Assembly: GCF_010389155.1 (NCBI RefSeq)
Contig: NC_057769.1
Location: 33,403,548 to 33,467,547, forward strand
DNA length: 64,000 bases
DNA from: Erigeron canadensis
Taxonomy: Eukaryota; Streptophyta; Magnoliopsida; Asterales; Asteraceae
Direction: 5' to 3'
The position numbers and the translations under genes were made by a program. Below, in pieces: positions 12,048 to 24,016 of this stretch. Numbering within the stretch: position 1 is the stretch's first letter; each line of letters starts with the position of its first letter. The notes beneath the pieces were generated by a model. The model was not told the DNA's origin. It made no database searches and saw only the letters and a list, made by a program, of their open reading frames with translations.

Positions 12048-13521
12048 GTACACCCGAAAAGAAAGAGGTCAAAATGGATGGAAATGTCATACACTAAACA
12101 GTTGGGGAGCATAATGGGAGATAATAATAATGGTTACGTATACAGTCTAAGTTGCTGTAATAATGGTAAAGTTTATGCCTTGCACACCCACCATAATAAT
12201 TACATAAACATTGACATTGTGGTTAAGGATTCAGATGTTGTGATAAGTTTATTTCCATGTGGGGAACTCCCTTTTCCTTACATCAGTGGTTATTCCCAGA
12301 AAGTTTATTTGCGTTCTTAATGAGATATCATTGATTGGTTTTGTAGGTTACAAGGTCATGATTACGTTGGTTAGGGATGATTACGAGGAGGTTGATGATA
12401 ACAGCACGATGAGGAATGAAGAAACTATGGAATCACACCTTCTCAATCTTCCGTTTGATGTTTTGAAGATGATTATGGAGAGATGTGGTGGTCTCGAATA
12501 CCTCAATTTCCGTGCTACATGCAGGCATTGCCTATTAGCGGCACCTATATATGATTCGATGGAGTAATGGAATAGGGCTAAGCAGAATGCAGACATATTC
12601 ATTAGGTTCACCATGGCTGATGTTATTCGACAAACATAGAGGCATAATCTCTTTTACTGACCCGATGTCCGGTGACAAGTACTTTGTAGAAACTCCTGAA
12701 GAATTGATTGGTGATTTCCAAATTCACTCTTCAAAGTATGGTTGGTTGCTGATGCGTAAATATAAGGGAGACATGATGTTCTTTAACCCCTTCACAAATG
12801 ATATCCGCAAGCTTCCACGAGTTGTTTATTTTACAAGCTGTTGTTTCTCGGCGCCACCAACTTCCCCCGATTGTATGGTTGTTGGATTTACAACGTAACG
12901 TTATTGGAATGGCATGTTTATATACACATTGTAGCTCGGGGTGCATATTGGCGTAGATATCGTCTAGATTTTAACGCTGATGATTCACATTCCTTCCACT
13001 TTCCAACGTTTTATGACCATAAACTTTATGCCTTGTGTAATGATGGAGGACTTGATCAATTCACTGATATAGACAATAATGTTCTTACGTGGGGAAAAGT
13101 TTTAGCTAAATGCCCAAGAAATGGTAGTTGCGAATCTTCTTCTTCGACACACGAGAAATGTGATCAACATCTTTTAAAAGTAATCGTCGGCGAGTTTGGA
13201 GAATCCGTTGAGGTAGTTAAGCTGATCAATAATAATTTTAGATATAATTGGGAGAAAGTAGAGAGTTTAGGAAGGCACATGATTTATATTTGTGGTACAA
13301 CGTGTCTTTGCGTCGAAGCCAAAACACCAGAAATGGAGAACAAGATATACTTTCCACGGTTACATAACAAGAACGGGAAGATAGTGTTTTATTCTCTTGA
13401 AACCAGAAGGTATCACACATTTAACTACTGCAGAAATGTCGAAGAAAACTTTGAGGGATTCTTGGGAACTAAACATCATCTTAACCTTCATGCGTGGATT
13501 GAGCCAAGTTGGTCGACTTAG
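12048..13521 (+). pseudogene. F-box/DUF295-type gene copy 1, frameshifted and internally deleted
   Basis: The sequence starts after an acceptor-like TTATCAG (12047). A DUF295-like stretch (YVYSLSCCNNGKVYAL, then DVVISLFPCGELPFPY) is followed by an F-box (LLNLPFDVLKMIMERCG, about 12445-12495). A second DUF295-like half runs to the stop at 13521. Breaks: a ~450-bp segment present in copy 2 is missing between about 12306 and 12360; TATA-type 4-bp insertion at about 12548 (copy 2 reads CACCTATGATTCG where this copy has CACCTATATATGATTCG); a stop at about 12896; another frame change near 12915. F-box proteins of this type are SCF ubiquitin-ligase adaptors, but this copy should not make the full protein. 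Small introns could rescue part of it, so pseudogene is likely but unproven. Confidence 0.7.
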
Positions 13522-14106
13522 GTTACGTACTATATTAGTATTAAGTTATGATTGTTCGGGTTAACTACATACACCAGCAGGCATATTTTAGCTTGTCGCA
13601 TTTACTTGATGCATTCTTTCTGGAAATATTTAGCTATTTCACAAGTCATGAAACTGGACAACTTTATCTATTGATGGTGTCAATTTTAATGCTGTAATAT
13701 GCAACTTTAGATCGATCGGGAGTAACTAGGCCGGAGAGGTTCTCAGCAAGTCATGAGGTGCATCTAAAGATTCACAAATACGAAAGAAAACTACTGGTCA
13801 CTAGCTTGGTGCAGTGGGTGCATATTCATATCAAAAGCTTGACCAAATATAAAACAAAATGGTTATTTGAACAGATGTCGACCTATTTCTGCTCATTGAA
13901 TGATGCAACATCAACAGCATGTTAGGGTGCTTATTATTTAAAACAGACTAAGCTTGCTGATTGAAACAACTTAAAATAAGCTAATTCGACTTAGAAAACT
14001 CATCTATGAAAACCAAGTATGAAAAGTTTTTCAGTATGGACTTAATAACATTAATAAGCTTTGTACAAAAAAGCACAAGTACAGAAAACTCATCTATGAA
14101 AACCAG
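13522..14106. other. Spacer between F-box copies
   Basis: No gene seen. A 21-bp direct repeat (GAAAACTCATCTATGAAAACC at about 13995-14015 and 14085-14105) lies just before copy 2 begins. It may mark the duplication junction. Confidence 0.4.
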
Positions 14107-14921
14107 TTGTGATAAGTTTATTTCCATGTGGGGAACTCCCTAGCTTTTCCTTACATCAGTGGTTATTCCCAGATAGTTTGTTTTCTGAAAGGTTATATCG
14201 GAGAACTACTGTTCTACATTATATATAGTAGCTAGGTTATGATGGCATAGCATATAACGGAATTGGTGCTGTGCATCTATTTAAACTGGACATGATGACT
14301 ATATATGTCATGGGAAGATCTGAAAGATGCTACATTTTTCCTAGATATGGCTCATGATTACTCGGTATCTTATATCCCTGTAATTGACTCAGAATTAGCA
14401 GGTGGTTATGTACAGATTCTTGGCAAAACTGGCAAAGTAATACGCTCTTACGACGTCAAAAATATTAGAACCTTATCCTTACTTCCTATTCCTTCTCCGG
14501 TGCTGCCAACAAGCCATGTGGGAATGCAGGTATATTGTTGGTTGGTTAGCATGCATTAGCTAGAAAACTTAATTAACAGATTTAATTTGCGTTCTTAATG
14601 AGATATCATTGATTGGTTTTGTAGGTTACAAGGTCATCATGGCGAGATTAAGTCTAGAGCTCCTTACCAAGAAGACAAGGGCACGGAAAATCATGAGATC
14701 ACGTTGGTTAGGGATGATTACGAGGAGGTTGATGATAACAGCACGATGAGGAATGAAGAAACTATGGAATCACACCTTCTCAATCTTCCGTTTGATGTTT
14801 TGAAGATGATTATGGAGAGATGTGGTGGTCTCGAATACCTCAATTTCCGTGCTATATGCAGGCATTGCCTATTAGCGGCACCTATGATTCGATGGAGTAA
14901 TGGAATAGGGCTAAGCAGAAT
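14107..14921 (+). pseudogene. F-box/DUF295-type gene copy 2, truncated
   Basis: 14107-14180 matches 12237-12305 of copy 1, and 14585-14921 matches 12307-12587 nearly base for base. In between it keeps a DUF295 C-terminal portion lost from copy 1 (SWEDLKDATFFLDMAHDYSV at about 14310-14370). The reading frame before it is broken, apparently by another TATA-type insertion at about 14302 (ACTATATATGTCATGG). The gene stops abruptly at 14921 inside the region after the F-box, where retrotransposon sequence begins. It is a remnant, not a functional F-box protein. Confidence 0.75.
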
Positions 14922-16375
14922 TTGTTGTTATGCCTTTTGGTCTTACAAATGCTCCCACAGCTTTTATGGACCTTATGAATCGTGTTTGTCGTCCTATGTT
15001 GGACAGATTCGTGATTGTTTTCATAGATGATATTCTAATTTACTCAAAGAGTCAAGTTGAACACGAACATCATTTGCGTGAAGTCTTGGAAACTCTCAGA
15101 AAAGAAAAATTGTACGCAAAATTTTCTAAATGTGAGTTTTGGCTAAGAGAAGTGCAATTTCTTGGTCATGTTGTAAGTAGTGAAGGCATTAAAGTTGATC
15201 CTGAAAAGATAGCGGCAGTTATGAAATGGGATCGTCCGAAAAATCCCACAAAGATTCGCAGTTTTCTTGGGCTAGCTGGTTATTATCGCCGATTCATTTT
15301 AGACTTTTCAAGAATTGCTTCTCCTTTGACAAAGCTGACTCGAAAGAATGAAAAATTTGAGTGGGGTAACGAACAAGAATCAGCTTTTAATACACTCAAG
15401 CAGAAGTTAAGTAAGGCACCTGTTCTAGTTCTTCCAGAAGGAGTTGATGATATGTCTGTATATTGTGACGCTTCTTCTAATGGTCTTGGTTGTGTTCTCA
15501 TGCAACGTGTGAAAGTCATTGCTTATGCATCGAGACAGTTGAAGGAACACGAGAAAGGATATCCAAACTCATGACCTTGAGTTGGCAGCGGTTGTCTTTG
15601 CCTTAAAAATATGGCGTCATTATCTTTACGGTGTTAAATGTACTATTTATACCGATCATAGAAGTCTCAAGTATTTCTTTGATCAACGAGATTTAAATAA
15701 CCGTCAGAGAAGATGGTTAGATCTTCTAAAAGATTATGACTATGAAATTCTCTATCATCCTGGCAAAGCAAACGTTGTAGCAGATGCTCTTAGTCGGAAA
15801 AGTCGTCATGGTAGTATTCAAGTTGCGTCCCTACGAATGATTATTACTAACGAATTTTTCGATCAAATTAGAGAAGCCCAAGAGAAAGCTTTACAAAATG
15901 ATGAGAGAAAAGAACGAATCAAAGGTCAAGTTAAGAATTTCTCTAAAGACTCAAGAGGGCTTATTACTCGTTATAACAGAATTTGGATTCCATTCTCAAG
16001 TGACATTAAACAAACGTTATTCAAGGAAGCACACAAGTCCAAATATTCCATTCATCTGGGTGCAACGAAGATGTATTATGATCTCAAGAAGGATTACTGG
16101 TGGCCTGGAATGAAGAGAGATATTGTTAAATACGTTCAAAAGTGTTTAACATGTTTGCAGGTTAAGGCAGAGCATCAGAAACCATATGGGAGTTTACAGC
16201 CTTTGGAAATTCCCAAGTGGAAATGGGAACATCTCACTATGGATTTTATTACAAAGCTGCCAAAGACACCTCGTAATCACTATGACACCATCTGGGTGAT
16301 TGTAGATCGTCTTACAAAAAGTGCTTTGTTCCTTCCAATTCGAGAATCTTTTTCTTCAGAAGTGTTAGCTGATCT
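14922..16375 (+). mobile_element. Truncated Ty3/gypsy retrotransposon pol (RT, RNase H, integrase N-part)
   Basis: Begins mid reverse transcriptase at [18 protein letters not shown], with active-site FIDDILIYS (about 15020-15046). The RNase H part follows ([15 protein letters not shown]; then [11 protein letters not shown] and [10 protein letters not shown]). The integrase HHCC zinc finger ([11 protein letters not shown] to CLTC) and core start ([20 protein letters not shown]) come next. A single extra A at about 15573 shifts the frame between the two RNase H halves. The fragment ends after SSEVLADL at about 16375. LTRs, gag, protease, the front of RT and most of integrase are missing. It is a dead fragment fused to F-box copy 2. 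Confidence 0.9.
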
Positions 16376-16564
16376 TGTCCCTAAACTTGTCATTTTTTGC
16401 GGTTTTAGTCCCTCACGTGTTTTGCACGTGTCCGATTTAACGGCTGAAACTTAACGACGCTTGGCGAGGGACGATGATTGAAAAAATCTGCCAACTTTAA
16501 GGTCAAAATTGTAATTTTTTCACTTAAGAGACTAAAAGTGAAAAACGTGTCAACTTTAGGGACG
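16376..16564. mobile_element. Foldback MITE with ~38-bp inverted ends
   Basis: The left end (TGTCCCTAAACTTGTCA then GGTTTTAGTCCCT) is an inverted copy of the right end (GAGACTAAAAGTG then GTCAACTTTAGGGACG). About 190 bp, non-coding. It abuts the integrase fragment, and integrase sequence does not resume on its right, so the cut-off and the insertion may be separate events. Target duplication was not resolved. Confidence 0.6.
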
Positions 16565-17330
16565 AAAAGTATAATTTACTCTATTTTTTTAAAGGGTAAA
16601 CGAGCTACCCACATCATATTACATAGACGAGTAAGGCCCTTTTTTAAAAAAAATATTTTTTTTAACGATAAAAGTGGAAGTATTATAATTTATAGAGTTT
16701 TGTTAATTACAGCCCTAAAGGTTGTCAGTATTAATTAATTTGATGCAATAAAATTTGTACTTTGTTTTGTGAAAATTGAGGGAGACAGTTATTCATATAT
16801 ATAAAATATTACTTTTTATGAATGTAATAAGCTGTTAATGACAACTGGTTGTCATTATCATTTTTCTAAAGTAGCAAAGAATTAGACAAAAGATACTCAC
16901 GTAACATGGAAACAAATCCTTAATAGCAGTAAAAAAAATGGATCAACTCTCTTCAAAGGTCATTGCAACCATACATCATGAATCAAATCACTTCAAAGGT
17001 CAATTCGGAATCTATAAATACATCATAGATCAAATCTCTTCAAAGGTCATTGGAACCATAGGAAAAATGCATTATTTATCGCTTTGTAAGGCTTTAAATA
17101 GCAATAAAAAAATGACATTGAACATTTTTCTCGAGTTCTAAAATAATGAAAGGTGTGTCATGAATGTGAAAGGCATAAATCGGACCTACCCAAAGCATTA
17201 ATAGAGTAAGTTGTTCATAACTCTCAAAGATATCGTTTAAGCCACAATTAAATTTCGTGTTGAAAATTACATCTGAGGCATTTATTTTATGTACATCATA
17301 TCTAAACTTTTTGCAAATTCTAAAATAAAA
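16565..17330. other. Intergenic, AT-rich
   Basis: No gene seen. The phrase AT(C/G)ATC(AA) followed by CTCTTCAAAGGTCATTG or a close variant recurs at about 16938, 16985 and 17030, suggesting a small degenerate tandem repeat of about 45 bp. Confidence 0.35.
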
Positions 17331-17663
17331 CTAGCATGATGCCCGCGTAAATGCGGCGGCGGTGGCGGCATAGAACAGTGATGACCGGTGAAATCGACGA
17401 CTGATGGTGGTGACGATAAATAATGTAGATCGACTATTGATGTAATGTAATTAATATAATGGTTAGTGTAGTTGTTTTAAGAGTTAAGGGACTGGTGGTG
17501 TAATTTATTTCATTAGGGTATTTTAGGTATATTATTTGAAATAATTAAATTAGTAAAAAATGATATAGAAAAAGATTAAGGGGTATATTAGTCATATTGT
17601 ATAGGGTAACTTTCAACATTTCCATAAATAAAATAGGTTATTTCTTTTATATGTAACTATAGA
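17331..17663 (-). mobile_element. Non-autonomous Helitron-like element
   Basis: On the minus strand: 5' TCTATAGTTACATATAAAAG at 17663 after A. The 3' hairpin is CCGC (17343-17346) with GCGG (17353-17356), and CTAG lies at 17331-17334, followed by T. 333 bp. Same family as 10329-10590. Confidence 0.6.
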
Positions 17664-17879
17664 TATAGATATAGATATATTTTTAAGGGTACTATTATCA
17701 TGAAACTTAATAATATGTTGGCATACTAAAACAAAATTATAACATCTTTTAAACGACATTTGGCATGTTCTTGGAATGACACGTCAACTTTAACATATTA
17801 AATAAGTTTCCTAATTTTTATATTGACACGTCAATAATGATTTATATTTGTAGTATATCTAAAAAGTGTTAATTTTATA

Positions 17880-18821
17880 TCTTTTATATATACTAAAAGA
17901 CAACTGACCTAACATCTTATTAACCAATCATAAGCTCGATTCCATCAAATCAAAGTTTTATAATGTCATAATTAATTTATATTATATGGTAACAAATTAA
18001 CAAATAAATTATCAAATCTTTATCTTTATCTTTATATATACTAAAAAATAATTGACCTAATAACTTATTAACTAATCATAAAGCTCGTTTCCATCAAATC
18101 AAAGTTTGATGATGTCATAATTAATTTATATTATATGTAACAAATTAACAAATAAATTATCAAATGGTCGAACTATTAAATAAATATAATACAAAGATAA
18201 TTAGTCGATCACCTACAAGAATTACTACCTACAATTATTATTCATAAATTACTGTATATTTAAGTTGTTAAAGTGATAAACAGATACCTACAACATAACT
18301 AGGTCCAACTAAAAAATTAACAATTTATATCAAAATTGTTAAAAGGAGATAAATAAATAAGTAAATTAATAAAAATATATTTTATATATACAAATAGATT
18401 AGTATCAATAAAAAAGAAGTAATATTTGTACCATATTTGTTTATTTATATACTACAAACGTGCTTTATTGACTTATACAATGTGCTTTAAAAGTTATATT
18501 ATGTAGTAATTATATTAATATTTGTGATACGAATATCATTTCCTCTATAAAAATTGTACATAAAGTTAAAGAAGTCTCAAAACGTATCCTAGCCCAAAAA
18601 TAGATTTATTTAAGCTGTAAAAAATTGATCTATTGCAACACTTAAAAAACAATACTTCTAAAAGATATTACATTATCTAACAAAAATGTTGCATTAAAAA
18701 AATATATTAGCATATAATTATTATATTAGTATATTTAGAAGATAAAATTTAATTACATGTATTAATCTTATAATGAAAATGTCGTAAAAATCTCATATAT
18801 TTGACACGGGTCTAAATCTAG
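17880..18821 (+). mobile_element. Helitron-like element with duplicated 5' end
   Basis: Starts TCTTTTATATATACTAAAAG after A and ends CTAG at 18818-18821 before T. The 3' hairpin is eroded. The first ~145 bases are duplicated: 17885-18020 and 18034-18166 share most bases, including CATAATTAATTTATATTATA. No coding capacity. Confidence 0.45.
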
Positions 18822-19213
18822 TTGTACCATTTACAATTTAAAAAGTTGTTCAATATAATATTATTCTACCACAAATCTCATATTGTTTATCCAAATATAC
18901 TGGAGAAAACATACAGATTCACCTGTTAAGTTTCTTTAATTTTATTATCGGTTTTTCATAGCTTTTATTCTATTTATTAACATATATTCCTTTTGATAAT
19001 AATAGTTTATAATATAACTAAAAGAAGGGGTTGGGGTACATTTGACACCCTTAATCCTCCTCTTTAAGCCTAATACTTTCTCCTTATTCATTCTTTATTT
19101 TTTAAATATTTATTTAATAAAAAATGGCGGACCTATAATAAAAAAAAATCTTATAAAAAAATCTTTATTATTAATATTATCATCTATATATATACCACCT
19201 AGAAAAAACCCTT

Positions 19214-19214
19214 A

Positions 19215-19289
<75 letters not shown>

Positions 19290-19291
19290 TA
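19214..19291. repeat. (ATT)n microsatellite
   Basis: About 26 ATT/TTA units with one ACT interruption. A shorter ATT run followed by the same 19 bases (TTTAACATTGAATTCTTAT) recurs at about 19944-19976, so the microsatellite edge itself has been duplicated. Confidence 0.9.
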
Positions 19292-19310
19292 ACATTGAAT
19301 TCTTATATTT

Positions 19311-20503
19311 TTTATTTAATTAAAGTTGGGAAAAAGAGTAAACTGGAATCAATATTTATTTGAAGTTAATTTTCATATGTTTCTTCTTTAGTTTTCATAT
19401 TGATTAAGTTGTAATATTGGTCATATTGATGGTTACTTGAATCATACCGTTACTGTGTAAATTTTTAATTCGTCTATAATCAAAAGTTGTCATCAATAAT
19501 CAATTTACTAAAAATATATTTAGAGATTTATGAAGCAGAAATTTACCCATTAAGAATTAGTACTTGATCTTCGTACGCAATACAACTTCTTTATTTTTTA
19601 ATTATTAATATATGTTTATGTTTTAATAATGAGTATGATTCCGATATGTATGATAGGCCTTCCCCGAAAGATTAGTTTATTACGCATTACTTTTTAAAAA
19701 TTTTGCCTTATTTGAATCGTTTTATGTTTTATTTTTAAGTATCTTAATTTTATTCGGTATCTGTTTAATATACTTGAATTCTAATTTTTTAGCTTTGATT
19801 AATATAGACTACCCGTCCATTGGACAGAAAAACCCCTCACACATTTTCAACCCTAAGAAAAAACCTACGACAAAAAAAAGAAGAAGCTACAATCGACTAA
19901 CAAAAAAGTTTTTTTATTTATATATTTTGTTCATATTTAATCACATTATTATTATTATTTAACATTGAATTCTTATGTTATTGTTATTATTATCTCTTTT
20001 AAATTAGTTTGTTATCAATTGTAGGTTCATCATGGCTTTTTCTTCAACAACAAAAATAAGACTTTATTAGTTCATCTTGAAGATCTTAAGCCAACACATG
20101 GTAACCATTATCTACGACTCCATGTTGTGCATGTATGGATTGTTTCATAATGGAACAACCCGAAAAAAATCAAAACATTCGAGATGGTCTTTGTTGATGA
20201 ATTGATATGTATTTTTCATATTATATACTCTACACTTTTTGTTCTTTTTTTTATTTAACTAAAGTTGAAAAAAAAGGGGTAAACTGAAATGAATATTTAT
20301 ATGGAGTTAATTTTATATGTTTCTTCTTTAGCTTTAGTATTGATTAAGTTGTGATATTAGTCATACATTTTTTTTTTCTCTTTTTATTTAACTAAAGTTG
20401 AAAAAAAAGAGTAATTGGAATGAATATTTACATGGAGTTAATTTTTATATGTTTCTGTTTAGCTTTCGTATTCATTAAGTTTTGATATTGGTCATACACT
20501 TTT
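19311..20503 (+). repeat. Three copies of a ~120-bp unit
   Basis: Copies lie at about 19311-19425, 20251-20366 and 20384-20503. Each has TTTATTTAA(T/C)TAAAGTTG near the start, a GTTAATTTT...ATATGTTTCT core and ends GATATTGGTCATA or a variant. The last two are nearly tandem. Confidence 0.75.
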
Positions 20504-20782
20504 TGTTCACAATTATTATAAGATTTATATATCTTGAGACTATCCATCAAATGGACGGGTCTGAGCACTAGTTAATATATGTTGGTTGTTTTTTTACATG
20601 ATTTATTATTCACCCATTCCCTTTATTTCTAAATTTGTGATTTTTAATATACAAAAATTTAGCCGTACAATATATAGTCAATCCATACATCGTACGGATA
20701 TTAAGTTATTTATAAAGGGTTCGACACATATGTTAGTCTTGATTAGTAAAAGTATGTATGTCAGTATGTGTTATTATAGCGA

Positions 20783-21787
20783 CTAGATTATATCCCGCGT
20801 GAAACGCGGGGAAAATTTATAAAAAATTGTATTTATACGTATAAAAAATTAGCACAATGATATAAAAAAGAAATACTTGAAGGCTATAAAAACTAACACA
20901 ATAATAAATAAATTAAAAACAATCATAATTAACCGGTTGTTTTCATAAATCAACCATAGTATACATATAATTTTTAAGACTAAGGTTTGACACTGTTTCT
21001 CATTCACCCGGCAAGTGTATTTAAGTTTTTATGTAGTGTCACAATTCATTATAATATTTACAGATTACAAGATGCGTTTTTTTCCATTGAGTTAAAAACT
21101 AAAAAGATTGGACCAATGTGGGAAGTAGTTGACTTATAAGGACCCATGGTATCCTCAAAATAATTGGATGCATGAATAGTATTGGTTTTGTAGAAGCTGA
21201 TTTTATGCTTATGATCCACAAGCATCTAATCACCTTCATTGAAGCCATAACGAAGTTATTGATTTTCCTAACGTCTCCTTCATCAAAGAGAGACTCAAAT
21301 GGAACATTTTTGGGTTGTTATACGCCTGCTTAGGTTAGCTATACCCATCATGCACTCGCGATCCGCAAACGGCTGAATAACATATTTTTTCTCGTCCGTT
21401 GCCATCCTTAGATTAATGGTGTTGTGGCATTTGGTTGATTTAAGGAAGCATTGGTAAGTAAAATTTCTTATTTGTGACCGGTTGTTGAGCTTTTCTTATT
21501 CTCAAAGTAATTAACCCTCACTAATATACGAATTAATCAAGGTTGACATTATGGAGGCCATAAATTTTGGAAGTGAGAATGAATGGTTTGAATTAACCTA
21601 AATATCATTTTAATATTACTATGTCGAAAGTCTCATACTTATTAAAGTTGGGGGACTGAAAATGTATAAGACTAATTGTTTAGTCAAAGATGATGTCATC
21701 AAAGTTGATCTAATGGTGAATATTAAATGTTGAAAATCAATGAATGGTCTTGATTTCTTTAATTTAGAATTAAAGGTTATCTTTTAA
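20783..21787 (-). mobile_element. Helitron-like 3' end and uncertain body
   Basis: On the minus strand the 3' end is CTAG (20783-20786), with a perfect 7-bp hairpin inside: CCCGCGT (20794-20800), loop GAA, ACGCGGG (20804-20810). No clear 5' TC end was found before the next 3' end at 21788, so the body limits are a guess. No gene recognised inside. Confidence 0.4.
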
Positions 21788-23873
21788 CTAGATTATTGTC
21801 CCGCGTAATACGCGAGAATATATAATTAACTAATGATATTATCGTTTCCTAATATCGTAAATTGACAAATATTAATAGATTAATTAGTATGATGATGCAA
21901 AAGATGTAAGTTAGTACTTACAAAAATGACTTAATCTATAGATAAACAAAGTTTCATTGAAGACTATTATATTTATAATCAAAGTTAAGATAAAAACATA
22001 AAATTTCATGATTTTATGTTAATATAAACAATTAGTAAACTTAAAATTAATGTATCAAGTGATAATTGAAAATTCAAAATAACCAAATTTGTTTAGCTGA
22101 AAATAAATAAGAACTAAATATAGATTCTTCTTCTTTTTGAGACATGTAACTAATTAGTCATTTTTACAATATTTTATATAGTTTAATTCTTATATAAATA
22201 CACACATAAAGAAAAGTTAACAAAATAAAAATAATCTTATAAATATCAAAGCATCATAGCAAAATCTAACCATTACACTTACATCAAATATTTAATGATT
22301 ACCGTTCAGGCGAGCTTGTAGATACCACATTTTGTGAACAGATAAATATCATCTTCTTAAAAAGTACTAAATGTATATTAATTTCCCAATTAGAATTACA
22401 CATATGTTTCCCCTATAATTAAGATTATAGTTTTAAAATTTGTTTTCTTAATATTTAAGCCTCAAAAGTCTACTATTTGTTTTTATAGAATTTTTAAAAG
22501 TAATTTTACATCGATATCGAGATTTCTAAATCATGTATTTATAGTTAATTTATTTGAACTTTGAACGGTACAAATAATTGCGTGGAATTTTTATTTTAAT
22601 ATATCACATAATTATCAAAGATTTCATTTTAAGTTGTACTAATAAACTTTTACACTACATTCTTGAGTTAATTTTTATATGGGAAGAAAAAAAAAAGAAA
22701 TTAAAGCCTTTTGCATTCTTGAGTTTTTTAAATAAAGAAAAGAATGGAGAAGAAAGAGACCTTTAGGGGGTTTTGGCTCAAAACTTTTCTGCCCAGATTC
22801 GACTGGATTGTGAAAGAGACAAACATTTTGTTTAATGTAATTATCATCATGCCCTTCTACACTTAAAAATCTAATTTTTCTGCAAATATTGTTACTGAGT
22901 ATGTCTCTCCACCGTTCACACCTATTATGTCATACATTAGAAACCATTAATTGTATAAACTAATGTTAATATTGTGATAGTGGAATTTAATATCATGTAA
23001 CAAATATTAAATTAATTGTTAAGTTAAACTAATGACTCTTTTACCATGTATTAATTATATTAAATTTAAAACGGTTAGAACTTTTTTTTCGTAGCAGATT
23101 TAATTTTTATGAAATCATCTTTTGAAACTTCCAATTTATATTTATATAAAATAATAAAGTATAAGGTATCAAACAAGTTACACATATTTTACTTTAAATA
23201 AAAAGGGTATCTTTGTAAATTGTATTGTTATATATTTTTTCTTTCAAACTCAAAGATGCAAATAACACTTTACTCTCCTTTTGATTTTTGGGTTTACAAT
23301 TTAACTCAAAAATGACTTTTACTTCTTAATTTTTTTTTCTTTCCTAATCTTTTCATTACATAATCATTGTTCCCAAATCTTGTAATTTAGTTTTACACTT
23401 TTAAAAGTGTCATTGACTTCTCATGTACCTGAAATGAGATAAAAACTCATTTCTTTTTTACTTATTAGATATAGCTATCTTGTATAGTTTGTATAGATCT
23501 AATGGTAAAGAATAGATTTAATGGTAAAAAAATATATTTCTTTCAATTTAGTTACACAAAGAAAATTGATGAAAACAAATATACTAAAAATAGTTTAGAA
23601 AATATAATACAGTTATTTATAAAACGGTTGTATTAGTCTAAAGATTGAGCAAGAAAGTATAATATCTATAATGGTATGTGTACATCCATTTATTTAATTT
23701 ACATAAATATGAAATTACTTTAATATGTAGATAATAAATCTGAAAAAGAAAAGTGAGGTGGAAACTAATCTAAGGGTCAACATTCATTTAAATTTTTCAT
23801 CCAACGGTTATTATTTTTTTAAGATGGAATTTAAATGGCTGGTTTAGTATTATTGGAAGATATATATAAAAGA
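21788..23873 (-). mobile_element. Helitron-like element (2.1 kb)
   Basis: On the minus strand: 5' TCTTTTATATATATCTTCC at 23873 after A. The 3' hairpin is CGCGT (21802-21806), loop AAT, ACGCG (21810-21814), and CTAG lies at 21788-21791 before T. Its 5' end resembles that of 17880-18821. No protein-coding capacity seen. Confidence 0.5.
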
Positions 23874-24016
23874 TTCTCAAGAATATCTTTTGACAAATCA
23901 TTTAAAGTGTAAAAGTTAATATTGTATTTGACCAATTTAACAGTCAACGATTTGATTTAACTGGTTGTAAAATAAAGTTAAAACTCATCCAATGGTTCTT
24001 GGTAGATAATGAAATG

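Larger units (their letters stand above)
19183..20571 (+). mobile_element. Helitron-like element with internal repeats
   Basis: Starts TCTATATATATACC after A. Ends with a small hairpin (TCCAT CAA ATGGA, about 20542-20554), GGGTCTGAGCA and CTAG at 20568-20571, then T. About 1.39 kb. It carries an (ATT)n microsatellite and three copies of a ~120-bp unit. No recognisable protein. Confidence 0.5.

Noticed and set aside
19800..19830. Sequence resembling an inverted copy of the 20540-20571 Helitron end
   Set aside because: Lacks a CTAG-type terminus and a convincing hairpin, so no second element was called.
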